A DNA stretch of 64,000 nucleotides from JAIBJN01 sp963748205 (GCA_963748205.1 CAVVIB010000002.1:1-64000); one strand, 5' to 3'. Numbered from the stretch's first letter, positions 53,796 to 62,890 are shown. Notes: generated from the sequence alone by a model not told the origin. Numbers and translations: made by a program.

Positions 53796-54918
53796 GTGGC
53801 CACGACGCGGCGCGACTACTACGAGATCCTCGGCCTCAGCCGGGATGCCGACGACCGGGCGATCAAGTCCTCCTTCCGGCGGCTTGCGCGGGAGCTCCAT
53901 CCCGACGTCTCCGATCACCCGGAGGCGCACGAGCGGTTTCGGGAGGCGGCGGAGGCCTACGAGGTCCTGTCGAAGCCCGAGACGCGGGAGCTCTACGACC
54001 GCTACGGCCACGACGGCCTGCGGACCGGCGGGTTTCGCCCGACCGACTTCGACTTCGGGAACCTCGCGGACATCTTCTCGGCGTTCTTCGGGGACGACCT
54101 CTTCGGCGGGATGGCGGGGCGCACCCGGGCGGCGCGCGGCGCCGACGTGCTCGCCGAGGTCGAGATCGACCTCGTGGAGGCGGCCGAGGGCGTTGCGCGG
54201 AAGGTTCCGTTCCCGGTCGTCGTCGCCTGCTCGACCTGCGGCGGCAACGGCGCGGCCGCCGGCACCACGCCGCTGACCTGCTCGGTGTGCGACGGGCTCG
54301 GGCGCGTCCAGACCGTCTCGAGCTCGCTCTTCGGCCAGGTCGTGCGCACCCAGGGCTGCGCCCAGTGCGGCGGCACGGGCCAGGTGGTCGAGACGCCGTG
54401 CGAGGACTGCTCCGGCACCGGGAGGCAGACGACCGAGCGCGAGCTCGACGTCGAGATCCCGCGCGGGATTCACGACGGGCAGCGGATCCGCATCAGCGGC
54501 GAGGGCCACGCGGGCGCTCTCGGCGGCCGGGCGGGCGACGCATACATCCTCGTCCACGTCCGGCCGGACCCCCGCTTCGTCCGCGAGGGCAACGACATCA
54601 TCTCGACGGTCGACCTGACCATGACCCAGGCGGCGCTCGGGACGACGGTCCGGGTGCCCACGCTCGAAGGCGACGCCGAGCTCGAGTTCGAGCCGGGTAC
54701 GCAGCCCGGCGAGATCCACGTGCTTCGCGGCAGGGGCATGCCTGTCCTTGCAGGGCCGCGGCTCCGGGGACCACCGCGTGCTCGTCAACGTCGCCGTCCC
54801 AGGCCAGCTGTCCGACGAGCAGCGTCGGCTGCTCGAGGAGTTCGCACGCAGCGAGCACGACCGCAACTACCGGTCGGAGGGCGGCCTCTTCGACAAGATC
54901 CGTTCGGCCTTCCGCTGA
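53796..54918 (+). CDS. dnaJ: chaperone DnaJ, one extra base near the end
   Basis: The Hsp40 co-chaperone of DnaK. The J domain has the HPD motif in LARELHPDVSDHPEAHERF; a Gly/Phe-rich segment follows, then four CxxCxGxG-type zinc repeats (CSTCGGNG, CSVCDGLG, CAQCGGTG, CEDCSGTG) near residues 145-210, and the client-binding barrels. The frame breaks at about 54743. Dropping one T makes GMPSLQGRGSGDHRVLVNVA, which runs to FDKIRSAFR and the stop at 54918. Corrected length is 373 residues. GTG at 53796. Confidence 0.93.
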
Positions 54919-55707
54919 GCGCGCTGCGCCGCGTGACGGTCTCCGTGCCGCCCGAGCGGTCGGAGGAGGCGCGCGCGGTGATGATCGATCTGTTCCCCGA
55001 GGGCTTCGAGGAGCGAGGCGGCGATGCCGGCGTCGAGCTCACCGCTTACACCGAGCGTCCCGACGCCGTCGCAGCGGCTCGAGCCGCTCGGGACCGTCAG
55101 CGAGCGCCCGGTCGCCCAGGGGTGGGAGGACGCGTGGAAGGACTTCCACAAGCCGGTCACGATCGGCACGCTTTGGATCGGCCCGCCGTGGGAGGCCGCC
55201 GAGGCAGGCCTGACCGCGATCGTCGTCGACCCCGGCCGGGCCTTCGGAACGGGAGCGCACGCGACGACTCGGCTGTGCATCGAGCTGCTGCTCGAGGTCG
55301 AGCCGGCGGGCCTCGCCGACCTCGGCTGCGGCTCGGGCGTCCTCGCGGTTGCGGCCGCGAAGCTCGGCTTCTCGCCCGTGCTGGCGCTCGACGACGACGA
55401 GCTGGCGGTCGCCGCGACGCGCGAGAACGCGGCCGCCAACGGCGTGCGCGTCGAGGCTCGTCGTGCGGATGTCCTCGCCGACCCGCTTCCGGACGTCGAG
55501 GTCGCCGTCGCCAACATCGCGCGCGCTCCGGTCGAGCAGGCGCTCGAGCGGTTCGAGGGCCGAATCGCGATCGCCTCGGGCTACCTGGAGGCGGAGCGGC
55601 CGGAGCCGCGAGGGTGGCGCGTCGTCGACCGGCGCGTCGCCGCCGGCTGGGCCGCGGATCTCCTCGTGCGGGGAACGCGTCCGGGCGCATCAAGCCGAGT
55701 GGGCTAG
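54915..55707 (+). CDS. prmA: ribosomal protein L11 methyltransferase-like, one extra base
   Basis: An S-adenosylmethionine-dependent methyltransferase (PrmA). The first part VTVSVPPERSEEARAVMIDL and EGFEERGGDAGVELTAYTE is the typical small N-terminal domain. Then the frame breaks at about 55070; dropping one C joins ERPDAV to QRLEPLGTVSERPVAQGWED and the methyltransferase core with FGTGAHATTRLCIELL, LADLGCGSGVLAVAAAKLG and VANIARAP. Initiation is either GTG at 54933 or CTG at 54915, which overlaps the dnaJ stop. Corrected length is 257-263 residues. Confidence 0.88.
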
Positions 55708-55710
55708 CAT
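55705..55710 (+). promoter_or_regulatory. TAGCAT -10-like element before mtaB
   Basis: TAGCAT overlaps the prmA stop and ends eight bases before the mtaB ATG with no ribosome site between. This matches the near-leaderless arrangement of valS and deoC. Confidence 0.35.
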
Positions 55711-55718
55711 CGCGCCTC

Positions 55719-56918
55719 ATGGCGACGTTCACCGTCGACTTCCTCGGCTGCAAGGTCTCGCAGACCGACGCGCAGGAGATCCGCGAGCGCCTGATCGCCG
55801 ACGGCCACCTGGAGGCGGGCACGGATGCCGCGGACGTGGCCGTCGTGAACACGTGCTGTGTGACCAACGAGGCCGTCCGCAAGTCGCGCCAGGCAGCCCG
55901 CAGAGCCGCACGAACGGCGAGGCGCGTCTACGTGACCGGTTGCGGGGCGAACCTCGCAGGCGACGGATTCGCGTCTCTGCCGCCGAACGTCACGGTGGTC
56001 CGGCTTCCGGGAGAGCGGACGCCGACGTTCGTCGCCGGCGATGTCGGCGCGATCGGCTGCGTCGACGCCAACGTCGGGCTCGACCGGACGCGCGCCTTCG
56101 TCAAGGTGCAGGACGGCTGCAGCTTCTCGTGCGCGTTCTGCGTCATCCCACAGGTCCGCGGCGCCTCCCGGAGCCGCTCGGCCGAAGCCGTCCTCGGGGA
56201 AATCCGCAGGCGCGTCGAGCAGGGACACCGCGAGGTCGTCCTCACGGGGATCAACCTGGGCTGCTACCGCGACCGGGCCGCGCGCATGGACCTCCCGGCC
56301 CTCGTGCGCGCCGCGGGCGCGACCGCCGGCCTCGAGCGGCTGCGCCTCTCGTCGATCGAGGTCAACCACGTGAGCCCGGCGCTTCTCCGAGCGATGCGCG
56401 AAACGCCCGCCGTCTCGCCGCACCTCCACGTCCCGCTCCAGTCCGGGGACGACGACATCCTCACCGCGATGCGCCGACGGTACTCGGCGACGACCTACCT
56501 GCGCCGCGTCGCGCCGGCGGAGGAGTTCAACCTGACGACCGACGTGATCGTCGGGTTCCCGGGCGAGGACGACGCTGCGTTCGAGCGCACGCTGCGCGTG
56601 GTCGAGGAGGCGGGGATCACGAAGGTGCACGTCTTCCCGTACTCGCCGCGCCCGGGCACGCGGACGGCCGCCGACGACCCTGTCCCGCCCGCGGTGAAGA
56701 AGGAGCGCGGCGCCCGCCTGCGCTCACTCTCGGAGCAGGCGTCGCGCCGGCGCTGGGAGTCGAAGGTCGGCGGCGAGGACGCCGTCCTGGTCGACCGCCC
56801 GGGCCGCGGCTACGGCGACGACTACACTCCCTGGCTCGTGCAGGCTCAGGTCGGGGCTCTCGTCAGGGCGAGAGCGGTAGGCGTGAGCGAGGAAGGAATC
56901 GTCGGTGTCCCAGTCTGA
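55719..56918 (+). CDS. mtaB: MtaB-type tRNA methylthiotransferase
   Basis: A 399-residue radical SAM enzyme that adds a methylthio group to t6A37 in tRNA. The N-terminal UPF0004 domain has FLGCKVSQTDAQEIRERL and VVNTCCVTNEAVRKSRQ; the radical SAM motif is CSFSCAFC near residue 130; TGINLGCYRD and VPLQSGDDDILTAMRRRY follow. A TRAM-like C-terminus ends the protein. The ATG at 55719 is close to a promoter-like TAGCAT; the gene overlaps the HIT gene by 14 bp. Confidence 0.93.
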   Translation: MATFTVDFLGCKVSQTDAQEIRERLIADGHLEAGTDAADVAVVNTCCVTNEAVRKSRQAARRAARTARRVYVTGCGANLAGDGFASLPPNVTVVRLPGERTPTFVAGDVGAIGCVDANVGLDRTRAFVKVQDGCSFSCAFCVIPQVRGASRSRSAEAVLGEIRRRVEQGHREVVLTGINLGCYRDRAARMDLPALVRAAGATAGLERLRLSSIEVNHVSPALLRAMRETPAVSPHLHVPLQSGDDDILTAMRRRYSATTYLRRVAPAEEFNLTTDVIVGFPGEDDAAFERTLRVVEEAGITKVHVFPYSPRPGTRTAADDPVPPAVKKERGARLRSLSEQASRRRWESKVGGEDAVLVDRPGRGYGDDYTPWLVQAQVGALVRARAVGVSEEGIVGVPV

Positions 56919-57240
56919 CTGCCTCTTCTGCGGCCTTTATGCGGAGGGCGACCACGTCCGGAAGGGCGATGGCTTCGCCGCCGTGCGCGACATCAACCCC
57001 AAGGCGCCGACGCACCTGCTCGTCATCCCCGAGCGCCACGTCGACACGTTCCGCGACGTGAGCGAGTTCCCGCCCGACGAGGCGAAGCGGATGCTCGAGT
57101 TCGTGGCCGACACGGCCAGCGAGGCCGGGCTCGAGGACTATCGGGTGATCGTCAACGTCGGCCCGGGCGGCGGCCAGACGGTCTTCCACCTGCACTGGCA
57201 CGTGCTCGGCGGGACGTCGACCCTGGCGGGGTTCGAATGA
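56905..57240 (+). CDS. HIT-family nucleotide hydrolase
   Basis: A 111-residue histidine-triad protein (PKCI/HINT-like). DCLFCGLYAEGDHVRKGDGF carries a Cys pair typical of bacterial members; HLLVIPERHVDTFRDV and GQTVFHLHWHVLGG show the HxHxH catalytic triad. It hydrolyses adenosine nucleotide derivatives such as AMP-lysine. GTG start, overlapping mtaB and yqeY, so translational coupling is likely. Confidence 0.9.
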   Translation: MSQSDCLFCGLYAEGDHVRKGDGFAAVRDINPKAPTHLLVIPERHVDTFRDVSEFPPDEAKRMLEFVADTASEAGLEDYRVIVNVGPGGGQTVFHLHWHVLGGTSTLAGFE

Positions 57241-57680
57241 GCCTGATCGGCGAGATCGAGGCGGAGATCAAGGACGCCATCAAGGGCCGGGAGCAGCTTC
57301 GCGCCGACACGCTCCGCATGACGCTCGCGTCGCTGCGCGCCGCGGAGAAGGAGCTCGGGCGCCCGCTCAAGGAGGACGAGGAGCTGCAGGTGCTCCAACG
57401 CGAGCGCAAACAGCGCGCGGAGGCGGCCGAGGCGTTCCGCTCCGCGGGCCGCGAGGAACAGGCCGCGACCGAGGAGGAGGAGCTCGAGATCATCGAGGAG
57501 TTCATGCCGGAGCCGCTCGGCGAGGACGACCTCGAGCAGATCGTCGACGACGCGATCGCCGAGACGGGCGCCACCTCCCTCCGCGACCTGGGCCGGGTGA
57601 TGGCCGATGTGATGCCCCAGGTCGCCGGCCGCGCAGACGGCTCGGCCGTGAGCCAGCTCGTTCGCGAGAAGCTCGCCTGA
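57237..57680 (+). CDS. yqeY: YqeY/GatB-like domain protein
   Basis: A 147-residue protein related to the C-terminal domain of GatB. LIGEIEAEIKDAIKGREQLR, MTLASLRAAEKELGRP, and EEFMPEPLGEDDLEQIVDDA are standard YqeY features. Its role is linked to tRNA-dependent amidation or ribosome function but is not proven. ATG overlaps the HIT gene stop by 4 bases. A repeat copy (57701) separates it from phoH. Confidence 0.9.
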   Translation: MSLIGEIEAEIKDAIKGREQLRADTLRMTLASLRAAEKELGRPLKEDEELQVLQRERKQRAEAAEAFRSAGREEQAATEEEELEIIEEFMPEPLGEDDLEQIVDDAIAETGATSLRDLGRVMADVMPQVAGRADGSAVSQLVREKLA

Positions 57681-57700
57681 TTCGCGTCAGTTTCGCGCAG

Positions 57701-57748
57701 CTTCCGGCACGTTCCGCGCGCCTCTCGTGCGGAATTCCTCGCTAGCGT
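57701..57748 (-). repeat. dispersed repeat, copy 2
   Basis: On the minus strand it begins CGCTAGCG, then AATTCCGCACGAG and GGCGCGCGGAACGTGCCG. The same order CGCTAGCG ... GGCGCGCGGAACGTGCCG occurs in copy 3 at 62724-62778. It lies in the yqeY-phoH gap and may be part of the phoH leader. Confidence 0.55.
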
Positions 57749-57782
57749 TCGATCGAGGGGTTCCCCCGGGCCGAGAGGTGAC

Positions 57783-58812
57783 GTGCGGGCCGCCGACGGC
57801 CCCAAAGCCCCTGCGTTGGCGCCGTTCTGGCGCCGACTAGACTTCGAAGCGTTGCAGCAAGTCCTTTCGGTCTCCAACGAAGTCGCCGCCGAGCTCGCAA
57901 CCGTCGACGACGGGATCCTGCGGGCGCTCCGCGACCGGATGGAGGTCGTCGTGCGGCTGCGGGGGAACCAGCTCACGCTCGAAGGCGACGACACCCGCGT
58001 CGATGAGGCGCGGCTCGTCCTCGACGAGCTCGTCGAGCTGGTCGAGAGCGGGCACGCGATCGGGCCCAGCACGGTCGACGCGGTGCTCGCCGCGCTCGAC
58101 GCCGCCAAGGATCCGCGTGAGGTCTTCGAGGACGTGGTCTGGCGGCATCGCGGCAAGAAGATCACGCCGAAGACCGTGAACCAGAAGGCCTACGTGGACG
58201 CGATCCGCGTCGGGCACGATCACCTTCGGGATCGGGCCTGCCGGGACCGGGAAGACCTACCTTGCGATGGCCCTTGCAGTCGCGGCGCTCGCCGACCGCG
58301 ACGTCAACCGCGTCATCCTCACGCGGCCGGCCGTCGAGGCCGGCGAGCGGCTCGGGTTCCTCCCCGGCGACATGCTGGCCAAGGTCGACCCGTACCTGCG
58401 CCCGCTCTTCGACGCGCTCTACGACATGCTCGACGCCGACCGCCTGAACGCCTACATGGAGCGCGGCACGATCGAGGTCGCGCCGCTCGCATTCATGCGC
58501 GGCCGCACTCTCAACGACTCGTTCATCATCCTCGACGAGGCGCAGAACACCACGCCCGAGCAGATGCAGATGTTCCTGACGCGGCTCGGCTTCGGCTCGA
58601 GAGTCGTCGTCACCGGGGACGTGACCCAGATCGACCTCCCGCAGGACCAGGCCTCGGGCCTCATCCACGTGCGCCAGATCCTCGGGGAGATCGACGGGAT
58701 CGAGTTCGTCGAGTTCGGCAACCAGGACGTCGTGCGCCACGTGCTCGTCCAGCGGATCGTCGAGGCGTACAAGCGCCACGCCGAGGAGACGGGCACGCAA
58801 CGCCGCCGGTGA
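57783..58812 (+). CDS. PhoH-like ATPase, one extra base
   Basis: A PhoH-family P-loop protein linked to RNA metabolism; often followed by ybeY. The N-terminal region LRGNQLTLEGDDTRVDEARL and KKITPKTVNQKAYVDAIRV is read first. The frame breaks near 58210-58214; dropping one base gives AIRVGTITFGIGPAGTGKTY with the Walker A motif, then TRPAVEAGERLGFLPGDM, the DEAQNTTPEQMQMFLTRLG Walker B region and VVTGDVTQIDLP. Corrected length is 342 residues. GTG at 57783 with AGAGGTGA upstream. The gene as read would be a broken ATPase lacking the P-loop. Confidence 0.92.
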
Positions 58813-59187
58813 TCCGGATCGAGGTCGCCAACCGCAGCGGCGTCCCCCAGGACGAGAGCCGCCGTTCTCGAAACCTGCCGGCGGGTGCTGGGCGACGAGG
58901 GGGTGGACGACGGCGACCTCGGCGTCGCCTTCGAGCCGCCCGAGCGCATGCGCGAGCTGAAGCGCGAGCACCTGGGCATCGACGAGGCCACGGACGTGCT
59001 CTCGTTCCCGATCGACGGCCGCGAGCCCCTCCCGGACGGCGTGCCGCGGCAGCTCGGGGACGTCGTCCTCTGCCCGCAGGTCGTCGGCGACGCCTGGCGC
59101 GCACCGCTCGTGCACGGCCTCCTCCACCTGCTCGGGTACGAGCATGGGGAGGAGATGGAGCGCCGCGAGCAAACGCACGCGCCATGA
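58809..59187 (+). CDS. ybeY: endoribonuclease YbeY, one extra base
   Basis: A metal-dependent RNase needed for 16S rRNA 3' maturation. Starts IRIEVANRSGVPQDE, then breaks at about 58855; dropping one A makes EAAVLETCRRVLGDEGVDDG, continuing LGIDEATDVLSFPIDG. The zinc motif H-x3-H-x5-H is in VHGLLHLLGYEHGEEMERRE. Corrected length is 125 residues. The GTG at 58809 overlaps the phoH stop and the stop overlaps the dgk ATG. Confidence 0.92.
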
Positions 59188-59897
59188 GCGAGCGGCGGAC
59201 ACCGGCGGTCCTCCAGAGCTTCAACTGGGCCTTCGAGGGCGTCATCCACGTGCTGCGCACGGAGCGCAACATGCGCATCCACTTCGGGCTCGCGACGGCC
59301 GTGCTCATCCTCGCGTTCTCCTACGGCGTCACGAAGCTCGAGCTGATGGCGCTCCTGATCGCGATCTCGTTCGTGCTCATCGCCGAGATGGTCAACACCG
59401 CCATCGAGGCGACGATCGACCTCGCCACGACCTCCTTCGACCCGCTGGCGAAGATGGCGAAGGACATTGCCGCCGGCGCCGTCCTCATCGCCGCGGTCAA
59501 CGCGATCGTCATCGGCTACCTCGTCTTCGCCGACCGCCTCACCGAGCCGAGCTCGCGGCTCGTCGAGCGGCTGCGCGAGGCGCCCGCCAACCTGACGCTG
59601 ATCGCGCTCATCCTCATCGTCCTGATCGTGATCGCGAGCAAGGCGCTCACCGGGAGCGGGACGCCGCTTCGCGGAGGGCTTCCGTCGGGCCACGCGGCGC
59701 TCGCGTTCGGCGGCTGGACGGCGATCACCTTCATCGTCGACGACGAGCGCGTCGTCGTCTCGTTCGTCGCGCTGATCATGGCGCTCCTCGTCGCGCAGAC
59801 GCGCGTCGAGTCCGGGATCCACACGACCTCCGAGGTCGTGCTGGGCGCGGTCACGGGTACGCTCGTCAGCATGATCCTCTTCCAGGTGCTCGCATGA
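59184..59897 (+). CDS. diacylglycerol/undecaprenol kinase fused to a PAP2-like phosphatase domain
   Basis: A 237-residue membrane protein. The first half (1-120) is a DgkA-type kinase: SFNWAFEGVIHVLRTERNMR, then membrane helices and the EMVNTAIEATIDL catalytic motif. After a linker at about residue 120, the second half has a PAP2-like pattern: LPSGHAALAFGGW near residue 170 and TRVESGIHTTSEVVLGAV at the end, equivalent to the PSGH and SRxxxGxHxxxD motifs, though Asp is replaced by Glu or absent. A kinase and phosphatase for the same polyprenol could tune wall-lipid carriers. The fusion is natural here; the reading frame is unbroken. Confidence 0.88.
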   Translation: MSERRTPAVLQSFNWAFEGVIHVLRTERNMRIHFGLATAVLILAFSYGVTKLELMALLIAISFVLIAEMVNTAIEATIDLATTSFDPLAKMAKDIAAGAVLIAAVNAIVIGYLVFADRLTEPSSRLVERLREAPANLTLIALILIVLIVIASKALTGSGTPLRGGLPSGHAALAFGGWTAITFIVDDERVVVSFVALIMALLVAQTRVESGIHTTSEVVLGAVTGTLVSMILFQVLA

Positions 59898-60256
59898 CCG
59901 ACGTCGAGCTCGCCGAGGTCGCCCGCCAGGCGGCCGACAACGCCTACGCGCCGTACTCCAAGTACCACGTGGGCGCCGCCGCCCTGCTCAGGGACGGCCG
60001 CATCATCACCGGCGTCAACGTCGAGAACGCCTCCTACCCGCTCGGCCTCTGCGCCGAGCGCTGTGCGCTCGCCCGCGCCGTCGCCGAGGGCGTTCGCCCC
60101 GGCGAGGTCGAGGCCGTCGCGGTCACCGCGTCGCCCTGCGGCGGGTGCCGCCAGTGGCTCTTCGAGTTCGGCGTCGACCGCGTGGCGTTCATGCACGAGG
60201 GGGAGCTCCTCGTCCGCCGGCCGGACGAGCTGCTGCCCGACTCGTTCGAGCTTTGA
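59894..60256 (+). CDS. cdd: cytidine deaminase
   Basis: A 120-residue zinc enzyme that converts cytidine to uridine. AYAPYSKYHVGAAALLRDGR, NVENASYPLGLCAERCALARA with the catalytic Glu and first Cys, and SPCGGCRQWLFEF with the other two Cys. ATG at 59894 overlaps the previous stop (ATGA) and its TGA overlaps the era TTG. Typical tetrameric short form. Confidence 0.95.
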   Translation: MTDVELAEVARQAADNAYAPYSKYHVGAAALLRDGRIITGVNVENASYPLGLCAERCALARAVAEGVRPGEVEAVAVTASPCGGCRQWLFEFGVDRVAFMHEGELLVRRPDELLPDSFEL

Positions 60257-61131
60257 GAAGCGGCTTCGTCGCCGTCGCGGGTCGCCCGAACGTCGGCAAG
60301 TCCACCCTCGTCAACGCGCTCGCCGGCGAGAAGGTCGCCATCGTCTCCGACAAGCCGCAGACCACGCGGCGCCGGATCTCCGCCGTCGTCAACGGCGAGG
60401 CGGAGGACGGGCCGTTCCAGCTCGTGCTGCTCGACCTGCCCGGCTTCCAGCGCCCACGCGACGCGCTCACCGAGCGGATGCAGCGCACCGTGGACGAGAC
60501 GCTCGCCGACGTCGACGCCTTCCTCTTCGTCCTGGCCGCCAACGAGCGCATCGGCGCCGGCGACCGCTTCATCGCGGAGCGGATCTTCGCCGCCGGCCCG
60601 CCGGTCGTGATCGCGCTGAACAAGGTCGACAGGGTCGATCCGGGGCGCATCGCCGAGCAGATCACGGAGGCCGCGACGCTCGGGGACTTCCATGCGCTGC
60701 ACCCGATCAGCGCCCTTCGGTCCGACGGGCTCGGCCCGCTTCTGGGCGACCTCGCCGGGCTCCTTCAGGAGGGGCCCGCCTACTTCGACGAGGACACGCG
60801 CACCGACCTGCCGCTCGAGGCCCGGATCGCGGAGATCGTCCGCGAGAAGGCGCTCGCCCTCACCCGCGAGGAGGTGCCGCACGCCATCTCGGTGGAGATC
60901 GACGAGCTCGATGTGGAGAAGGGGAGGGTGCGCGCGCTCGTCTGGGTCGAGACGGAATCCCAGAAGGGAATCCTGATCGGAAAGGGCGGCAGTATGATCA
61001 AGGCCATAGGCACGAAAGCGCGGCAGGAGATCGAGGCGCTCCTGGGGCGAAAGGTGTTCCTCGATCTCGGGGTCAAGGTTCGACCGAGCTGGCGCAGAGA
61101 CGCCGGCGCGCTCGAGCGGCTCGGCATCTAA
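60253..61131 (+). CDS. era: GTPase Era (30S ribosome assembly)
   Basis: A 292-residue GTPase. VAVAGRPNVGKSTLVNALAG (P-loop), the DLPGFQRP switch, NKVD, and the KH domain with ILIGKGGSMIKAIGTKARQE are all present. It binds 16S rRNA near the 3' end and couples assembly to growth. TTG at 60253, overlapping the cdd stop. It closes the phoH-ybeY-dgk-cdd-era string, a conserved Gram-positive order. Confidence 0.95.
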   Translation: MRSGFVAVAGRPNVGKSTLVNALAGEKVAIVSDKPQTTRRRISAVVNGEAEDGPFQLVLLDLPGFQRPRDALTERMQRTVDETLADVDAFLFVLAANERIGAGDRFIAERIFAAGPPVVIALNKVDRVDPGRIAEQITEAATLGDFHALHPISALRSDGLGPLLGDLAGLLQEGPAYFDEDTRTDLPLEARIAEIVREKALALTREEVPHAISVEIDELDVEKGRVRALVWVETESQKGILIGKGGSMIKAIGTKARQEIEALLGRKVFLDLGVKVRPSWRRDAGALERLGI

Positions 61132-61149
61132 CAGCTTGGGGGGTTCCGC

Positions 61150-62655
61150 ATGGCCGTGGTCAGGACACCGGACGAATTCGAGGAGCAGCTGGCTCGCTTT
61201 CTCTACGAGCGCTCCGAGGAGGCGCGCGCGGTGCGCGTCGGCGAGAAGGAGACGAGCGAGCAGGCCGCGATCGTCGCCCGCTACGACGATCTCTTCTCGC
61301 GCGAGCAGCTCGACGCGCTGAAGGCCGAGGAGGAGCGGGTGCGCGGGGAGGGCCGCGAGCGGCTCTATCGGCTTCGTGAGGCCTGCGCCGGCGGCATCGT
61401 CGTGCGCGAGCTGGCGGACGAGTCGGACAAGCTCGAGAACGCGATCCTGGCCGAGCGCGTCGAGTTCCGGGGCGAGTCGCTCCCGCTCCGCTCCGCACAG
61501 GCGCAGCTCGCCGTCCTCGACGACTACGACGCGCGCCGCGAGCTGGGCGAGCTCGCCGGCGAGGCGTCCGCGGGCTTCAACGGCGAGCGGCACGAGCTCA
61601 TGCGGCACGCCGAGGCGCTCGACGCCGAGCTGTCAGGCGACCCCGACCCGATCCGCCGGAGCGCCGAGCGCAAGGCGATCGACCTGCGCGCGCTCGCAAG
61701 CGCCCTCGCGGACGCGTCCGCCCGGCAGGTGGAGACGTGGGAGCCTCTCCGCGACCGCTGGCTCGACCTGATCCTCGGCTCGGAGCGCGAGGACGAGCCC
61801 GACTCCTACCACGTCGCGTACCTGCGGCGGATGTCCCCGCTGGCCGACCTCTACGCGCGCGACCGCTCGGTGCCGGTCTCGCTGGAGACCCTCTCGAGCC
61901 TGGGGCTCGACCTGGCCTCGAACGACCGCATCCGGCTCGACCTGGACGACCGGCCGCAGAAGAACCCGCGCGCATGCGTGATCGCATCCGACCCGCCGTC
62001 GGTCGTGCACCTGATCACCCGCGCACAGGGCGGGCTCCACGACTACCAGGCGCTGCTGCACGAGGCCGGTCACGCGCTCCACTACGCCGGCATCGACCCC
62101 GACCTCCCGTACACGTTCCGCCGCCTGTCGCGCGACCACGCGCTGACCGAGATCTACTCGTTCCTGCTCGAGTCGATCACCCGCGAGCCGGGCTGGCACG
62201 CGATCCACTTCGGGCTCTCCGAGGAGGAGGACGCGGAGCGCGCCGAGTCGGCCCGCTTCCTCGAGGTGCTGCTCTTTCGCCGGTACGCGGCGAAGCTCGA
62301 GTACGAGCTCGAGTTCTGGGGCGACTTCGAGAACGCGGCCAACCACGCGCAGACCTACGCCGACAAGCTGCGGGGCGCGATCGGCTTCCGCTACCGGCCG
62401 GACGGCTACCTCGCCGACATGGACGGCGACTTCTACTCGGCGGACTACCTGCGCGCCTGGATCCGCACGGCGCAGCTCCGCGCGCACCTGCGGGAGCGGA
62501 TCGGTGAGGACTGGTGGCGCCGGCCCGAGACCGGCGAGATCCTGCGCGACCTGTGGGCCGAGGGAACGCGCCCCACGAGCGAGGAGATCGCCGACCGCAT
62601 CGGCTTCGACCCGCTCGACACGGCGCCGCTGGTCGAGGAGCTGGTCGCCGCCTAG
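61150..62655 (+). CDS. zinc metallopeptidase, M3-like
   Basis: A 501-residue peptidase with the zinc-binding HEAGH in LLHEAGHALHYAGI near residue 303, and a downstream Glu in LTEIYSFLLES near residue 334, the M3/M32-type gluzincin arrangement. The long helical N-terminal half (charged, coiled-coil) is typical of oligoendopeptidases and carboxypeptidase-like enzymes. Substrate is unknown. ATG at 61150, preceded by a GGGGGG run; 18 bp after era, so perhaps co-transcribed. Confidence 0.8.
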   Translation: MAVVRTPDEFEEQLARFLYERSEEARAVRVGEKETSEQAAIVARYDDLFSREQLDALKAEEERVRGEGRERLYRLREACAGGIVVRELADESDKLENAILAERVEFRGESLPLRSAQAQLAVLDDYDARRELGELAGEASAGFNGERHELMRHAEALDAELSGDPDPIRRSAERKAIDLRALASALADASARQVETWEPLRDRWLDLILGSEREDEPDSYHVAYLRRMSPLADLYARDRSVPVSLETLSSLGLDLASNDRIRLDLDDRPQKNPRACVIASDPPSVVHLITRAQGGLHDYQALLHEAGHALHYAGIDPDLPYTFRRLSRDHALTEIYSFLLESITREPGWHAIHFGLSEEEDAERAESARFLEVLLFRRYAAKLEYELEFWGDFENAANHAQTYADKLRGAIGFRYRPDGYLADMDGDFYSADYLRAWIRTAQLRAHLRERIGEDWWRRPETGEILRDLWAEGTRPTSEEIADRIGFDPLDTAPLVEELVAA

Positions 62656-62723
62656 CTGCTTCGGACCTGTCCGTCGCGACCCGGTCCGCACGAGGCGTGG
62701 CGGCGGGGCGCCCCCTCATTTGA

Positions 62724-62778
62724 CGCTAGCGGTGAAATCCGCGCGGGTGGCGCGCGGAACGTGCCGAGCGTGTGCCGG
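62724..62778 (+). repeat. dispersed repeat, copy 3
   Basis: CGCTAGCG is followed by TGAAATCCGCGCGGGTGGCG and CGCGGAACGTGCCG. One frame reads KSARVARGTCRACAG. Copies 1 and 2 at 43333 and 57701 match. The copy lies in the 310-bp gap between the M3-like gene and deoC, which otherwise holds only a possible 33-codon gene. Confidence 0.55.
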
Positions 62779-62788
62779 TCCTGCGCAG

Positions 62789-62890
62789 CTAGCGGCGCTG
62801 GCCGAAGTACGCGACCGAGGCGACCGCGAGCCCGGCGAGAGACGCGGCGAGGCCGACGAGGGCCGTCCTGGTGCTCATCGTGCGCTTCAT
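62789..62890 (-). CDS. possible 33-residue membrane peptide
   Basis: Frame MKRTMSTRTALVGLAASLAG, then LAVASVAYFGQRR, with one Ala/Leu-rich membrane helix. GGGAG lies just upstream of the ATG at 62890. The size and the context (gap with a repeat) make it uncertain, but the composition is unlike the surrounding non-coding DNA. Confidence 0.4.
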   Translation of the reverse strand: MKRTMSTRTALVGLAASLAGLAVASVAYFGQRR

